Part shown: in pieces, positions 60,964 through 64,000 of the stretch | How positions within the stretch are numbered: the stretch's first letter is position 1 | Layout: each line of letters starts with the position of its first letter | Source of the DNA: CAZSSM01 sp964609385 | GTDB taxonomy: Bacteria; Planctomycetota; Planctomycetia; Isosphaerales; Isosphaeraceae | Assembly: GCA_964609385.1 (NCBI GenBank) | Contig: CAZSSM010000002.1 | Location: 1-64,000 of the forward strand | Direction: 5' to 3' | DNA length: 64,000 nt | The notes under the pieces: model-generated | Told to the model about the DNA's origin: nothing | Database searches by the model: none | The model's input: only the letters and a program-made list of their open reading frames with translations | Program-made: the position numbers and the translations under genes

Positions 60964-63185
60964 GCGGGCTTGCGCTGGTGCTCCTGGTCCACGCCGCGCG
61001 TGTGACTTTGGTCGGCTTGGTCGCCTGGGTCGCCGCGGCGCTGATCGGTCGGCGACGGCCCGACTGGGCCTGCCGGATCTGCCTGGCCGGGCTGATCGCG
61101 ATGCTGGCTTTGGCGGTCCTTGGCCCCCTGCCCTGGCCGCGACTCGCGTGGCCCGTCGCCATCAACTCCGCTCTCGGACCATCACGTGAGTTGATGCACA
61201 CCGTCGCGCGATGGCGACCGGTCGATGATCCCGAACGTCAAGGGACGTCGACCGAGCGCGGTCCTCGGCGTCATCCGGAACATCGACGTGAGGACGGCTC
61301 GAATGATCGTGCCGAAGGAGCGATGGCCTCGGGGCCATCCCCGTTCACGACGGTCTCCGAGATCTCTTGGTCCTGGCTGATCCTCGGGGTTCTGGCGGGC
61401 GTGGCCGGGGCGGGCCTGCTCCGGCTGTTGGCGGGTCTCAACCACGTGAGGCGCTGCGTGCGATCGGCCGAACCGGTCCGCGATCCCGAGCCGCTCGCCG
61501 TCGTCGAGGGCTTCGTCGAACACCTCCGAATCCGACGTCCGGTCCGGCTCTTGGAGTCGGACCGGGTCACGATGCCCGCGACGGTCGGCCTCCTGCGGCC
61601 GGTCGTCCTGTTGCCGACCGGTTGGCGGGACCGGTCGTCGGAGCACCTCCGCGCCGCCTTGGCGCACGAGCTGGGCCACGTCGCGCGGCTCGACTTCCCG
61701 GCTTGGGTGCTGGCCCGGATCTGCCTGGCCCTGCACTGGTGTCATCCCCTAGCCCGCATCCTGTCGACACGTCTTCAACTCTATCAGGAGTTGGCCACCG
61801 ACGTGCGGGCGATCGAACTGGTCGGCGATGCGCGGATCTACGTGCGTTGCCTGGCCCAATTAGCCCTGGGCACCGATGCCCCTTCCGAACCGGCCGCGGC
61901 GAACCCGCGACCGCTCTCGTCCCTGGACGGATCCTTGCTCTGGAGACTCACCATGCTGCGACCCTTCCTCGATCCCCGAGCGCAGGCGACGGCGACGGAC
62001 CGCCGCGCCCTGCGCTATGCCGGCCCGTTCCTGCTCGGCCTCGTCGTCGGCGCGACCGTGCTGGCGCTTTGCCTCCGACCCCCGGCCCAGACCGCGATGG
62101 CTCAAGACACCGAGCCGCCGTTGGCGATCCTCAACGAACCGGGCGACCGCCCCTTCACCCTCGATGGCGTCCCTCCCGAGGCGATCGCCGGCGCCGCGCT
62201 GCGGCCGTCGCAGATCCTCGAGTTCGGCCCGCTCAAGCAGCTCTACACGCTCGCCACAGTGGGTGGACAGGGCGAGGTCCCGCTCATCCTCGGCTCGATC
62301 GGTCTGTCGCCCGAGAACGTCCAGGAACTCTACGCGGTCGTTTTCCCGGGAAGCCTCGGGATCGGGAATGATCCGCTCATGTCCCTCGCCTTTAACTCCG
62401 CCCTGATCGTCAGGACCCGGTCGAGGGTTAGCCTCGATGGGGTGGCCCAACTAACCGAAATGCCTCAGGTTCAAGCTTCCCAGAGAATGTACGCGAGTCA
62501 AGCGTATGAGCAAGTGTACGTAGGCGGCCAATTCCCCGTTTCCTTATTCCGGATCGACGACGAGACGACCGTTCTCGCTTGCGGTGAGTCGGCGCTCTAC
62601 CCGATCATGCGGCGTGCCCTGGACGCGTCGTCGTCCCATCCGGCCGACCCGATCTGGGAGGACCTGGCCGACGGCGATGTGGCGATCGTCTTTGACGTTG
62701 GAGCCGCCCGAGCCGCGGTCGAGCGACTCCTGCTCATGGGTGGCGGAGGTGACCCCGGTGGCGCCCTGCTTGTCTCTGCCGCGACCTCACCGTTCGCCCC
62801 GCTCTGGGAGCAGACGACCTGGATGGGGGTGGGCGGCGGCATCGATCGTGGGACCATGGAACTCAAAATGTTGGCTTTAGTCAACACCGACGAAGGTGTC
62901 TCGGACGTTGAGGCAACGACGGCCGCCTTCGCGACCCTCTTCCGCAACACGGGGACACGGGTGCCGGACACCTACAGGAACTTGCTCAACTCCGCGATCG
63001 GCGATTCTCAACAGGCACAGCTCGTCAGCTCGTTCAATCAACTCCTCAACTTCGTCGAGGAGATCGCCGGCAACCTGAAGGTTGTCGCCGAGGACCGTGT
63101 GGTCCGGATCGAGACCCGAGCTCAAACTCGACTCTCGGAGTTTTCTTACCTCGAGTTGGTGTCAATTCTCGGGGAAATCTTCTGA
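60960..63185 (+). CDS. BlaR1/M56-type zinc protease with unusual periplasmic domain
   Basis: A 741-aa protein overlapping the regulator by ATGA. Membrane helices at about 5-27, 41-58, 138-160 and 345-363 frame a cytoplasmic metalloprotease domain with HELGH (236-240) and the acidic third-ligand region QELATDVRAIELVGD. This matches M56 peptidases (BlaR1, MecR1). Instead of the penicillin-binding sensor domain of BlaR1, the outer part (about 365-741) has a domain beginning PLAILNEPGDRPFTLDGVPPEAIAG and ending KVVAEDRVVRIETRAQT, which resembles the N-terminal half of the DUF1559 protein at 20496-22049. The ligand is thus probably not a beta-lactam. Its stop overlaps the convergent gene at 63162 by 24 nt. 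Confidence 0.88.
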   Translation: MSGLALVLLVHAARVTLVGLVAWVAAALIGRRRPDWACRICLAGLIAMLALAVLGPLPWPRLAWPVAINSALGPSRELMHTVARWRPVDDPERQGTSTERGPRRHPEHRREDGSNDRAEGAMASGPSPFTTVSEISWSWLILGVLAGVAGAGLLRLLAGLNHVRRCVRSAEPVRDPEPLAVVEGFVEHLRIRRPVRLLESDRVTMPATVGLLRPVVLLPTGWRDRSSEHLRAALAHELGHVARLDFPAWVLARICLALHWCHPLARILSTRLQLYQELATDVRAIELVGDARIYVRCLAQLALGTDAPSEPAAANPRPLSSLDGSLLWRLTMLRPFLDPRAQATATDRRALRYAGPFLLGLVVGATVLALCLRPPAQTAMAQDTEPPLAILNEPGDRPFTLDGVPPEAIAGAALRPSQILEFGPLKQLYTLATVGGQGEVPLILGSIGLSPENVQELYAVVFPGSLGIGNDPLMSLAFNSALIVRTRSRVSLDGVAQLTEMPQVQASQRMYASQAYEQVYVGGQFPVSLFRIDDETTVLACGESALYPIMRRALDASSSHPADPIWEDLADGDVAIVFDVGAARAAVERLLLMGGGGDPGGALLVSAATSPFAPLWEQTTWMGVGGGIDRGTMELKMLALVNTDEGVSDVEATTAAFATLFRNTGTRVPDTYRNLLNSAIGDSQQAQLVSSFNQLLNFVEEIAGNLKVVAEDRVVRIETRAQTRLSEFSYLELVSILGEIF

Positions 63186-64000
63186 TCTTTCGATCCAGAC
63201 CAGTTGGGTGAAGGCGCCGTTGGTGGCGAGATCCCAGACCTCGACGCGGACCCAGCTTCGGCCGTTCAGATCGACGTCGAACGTCAATGATGCCCGATCG
63301 AACGCTGAGGTCTCGTCGAGGTCGAATCGCTCGCGGAAGACGTCCCGGCCGTCGCCGCTGATCACCTCGACATACGCCAACGGGAACGTCCATTGCAGAT
63401 CGAGCGCGATCGTTGCCCGGCCGTCCTCGACGAGTTTGAGGGTTTGGCCCGATCGTGCTCCGTTGACATTGAACTCGGGGATCAGGACCTCGCCGGTCGT
63501 CACAAAGAACGAGCCCGTTCGCAGCGCGTTTAAGACTGGCTGCCAGCCGTCCTCGAAGCGCGGGATCTGGTCGAGCCGAAGGTAGTTGATGTTCATGTGG
63601 GCGTATAGCTCGTGGTCGGGTTCGAGCTTAAATGTGTCGACCTCACCGAGTACGTATTTCGGATCGCCCCAGTTGGCCATGTCGTCCATCAGGTCGAGGA
63701 CGCGGCGGCCCAGCCTCGGCTCGGAGAGGTCGGCCGGCATCGCCTTCCACGCCGCGCCCAGGAACCGGTCCGACCGAAAGAACGGCCGCGTTCGATGCCG
63801 ATCGGGAAAGCCGGTCGACCCCTTGATCCTTGGATGCGCCGTCCAGGCCAGCCCGGCTTCCTCGCGCAGAAGGTTGAGGACGTCCGTCTGATTTCCAACA
63901 TGATAGACCGTACCCAACGTCGGATGCTCGTCGAGGAACGGCACGCCGTCGGGGCGGTTGAGCACCCAGTAGACGGGTCTGGGGAAGAGGCTGATCCAGT
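63162..64000 (-). CDS. CehA/McbA-type metallohydrolase, partial (5' end outside window)
   Basis: The frame is open to the right edge (WISLFPRPVYWVLNRPD at the boundary), about 279 codons. The visible part matches the C-terminal half of CehA/McbA-like PHP-domain metallohydrolases: HPRIKGSTGFPD, MDDMANWGDPKYVLGEVD, YAHMNINYLRLDQIPRFEDGWQPVLNALRTGSFFVTTGEVLIPEF. This is followed by an all-beta domain (LDLQWTFPLAYVEVISGDG, SWVRVEVWDLATNGAF). The hydrolysed substrate is not known. The gene ends inside the 3' end of the M56 protease gene. Confidence 0.82.
   Translation of the reverse strand, partial: WISLFPRPVYWVLNRPDGVPFLDEHPTLGTVYHVGNQTDVLNLLREEAGLAWTAHPRIKGSTGFPDRHRTRPFFRSDRFLGAAWKAMPADLSEPRLGRRVLDLMDDMANWGDPKYVLGEVDTFKLEPDHELYAHMNINYLRLDQIPRFEDGWQPVLNALRTGSFFVTTGEVLIPEFNVNGARSGQTLKLVEDGRATIALDLQWTFPLAYVEVISGDGRDVFRERFDLDETSAFDRASLTFDVDLNGRSWVRVEVWDLATNGAFTQLVWIERSEDFPEN

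Noticed and set aside
1..64000. CRISPR array, tRNA or rRNA genes, integrase or transposase genes
   Set aside because: None was recognised by eye. There are no regularly spaced direct repeats with unique spacers, no T-loop-like tRNA motif in the spacers, and no transposase domain in any supported protein.

Overview
The window is high-GC bacterial DNA from a planctomycete, most likely of the Isosphaeraceae (an inference from gene families; no 16S rRNA is present). The indicators are a DUF1549/DUF1553 gene followed by a DUF1501 gene, a DUF1559 protein, three TIGR02996 leucine-rich-repeat proteins, an N-terminal LEPR-XLL-type motif on a giant RTX-repeat protein, a PEP-CTERM-like protein, many sulfatase-type genes, ECF sigma factors paired with Ser/Thr kinases, and Uma2 nucleases. 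Stop codons are mostly TGA, third positions are mostly G/C, and many intergenic spaces hold short, almost pure A/T patches.

Layout. 0-3.3 kb: a partial membrane protein with a PH-like tail, an alkaline-phosphatase-superfamily hydrolase, and a 1 kb spacer holding one copy of a 184-bp interspersed repeat. 3.3-9.9 kb: one 2203-residue secreted protein joining a zinc-peptidase-like domain, Ig-like domains, beta-propeller-type repeats, a PKD-like domain and a long RTX calcium-binding array. 10.5-14.6 kb: three tandem TIGR02996/LRR paralogues. 14.6-17.5 kb: a broken SUKH (SMI1/KNR4) gene between near-identical 23-24 bp direct repeats, the second 184-bp repeat, a putative lipoprotein, and a decayed formylglycine-generating-enzyme-like gene. 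17.7-22.0 kb: an ECF sigma, membrane partner, secreted protein and DUF1559 operon. 22.1-24.6 kb: a tandem duplication of a Uma2 nuclease with a coiled-coil tail, interrupted by a 100-N assembly gap and bracketed by hairpins.

24.7-38.2 kb holds mostly housekeeping and accessory genes: a Tat-exported terpenoid-cyclase-fold protein, an unknown protein, a soluble GAF-PAS chemoreceptor, a leucine dehydrogenase-type enzyme, a LemA/M48 protease pair, a Bax-inhibitor-1 protein and a DUF985 cupin. 38.25-40.4 kb is a two-gene Septu-type anti-phage module (PtuA ATPase and PtuB HNH nuclease) with a 4-nt overlap. 41.2-44.6 kb is the DUF1549-DUF1501 pair. 45.0-48.9 kb is a lower-GC segment with an overlapping ECF sigma/transmembrane kinase pair and short, partly frameshifted genes.

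48.9-55.3 kb carries a DUF1080 protein and two tandem arylsulfatases, the first cut by an in-frame amber codon. 56.1-56.7 kb is an ArsR/VOC pair. 57.1-60.2 kb is a run of three exported proteins (PEP-CTERM-like, TPR, DUF4331), opposite a BlaI/M56 sensor-protease pair. The right edge cuts a CehA/McbA-type metallohydrolase.

The main themes are one-component and ECF signalling with extracytoplasmic partners, exported catabolic enzymes, one recognisable defence module, and an unusually high number of genes broken by a single stop or frameshift (SUKH, FGE-like, DUF4259-like, arylsulfatase). Some of the breaks could be draft-assembly errors. A notable sequence-level observation is that the periplasmic part of the M56 protease appears to resemble the N-terminal half of the DUF1559 protein.
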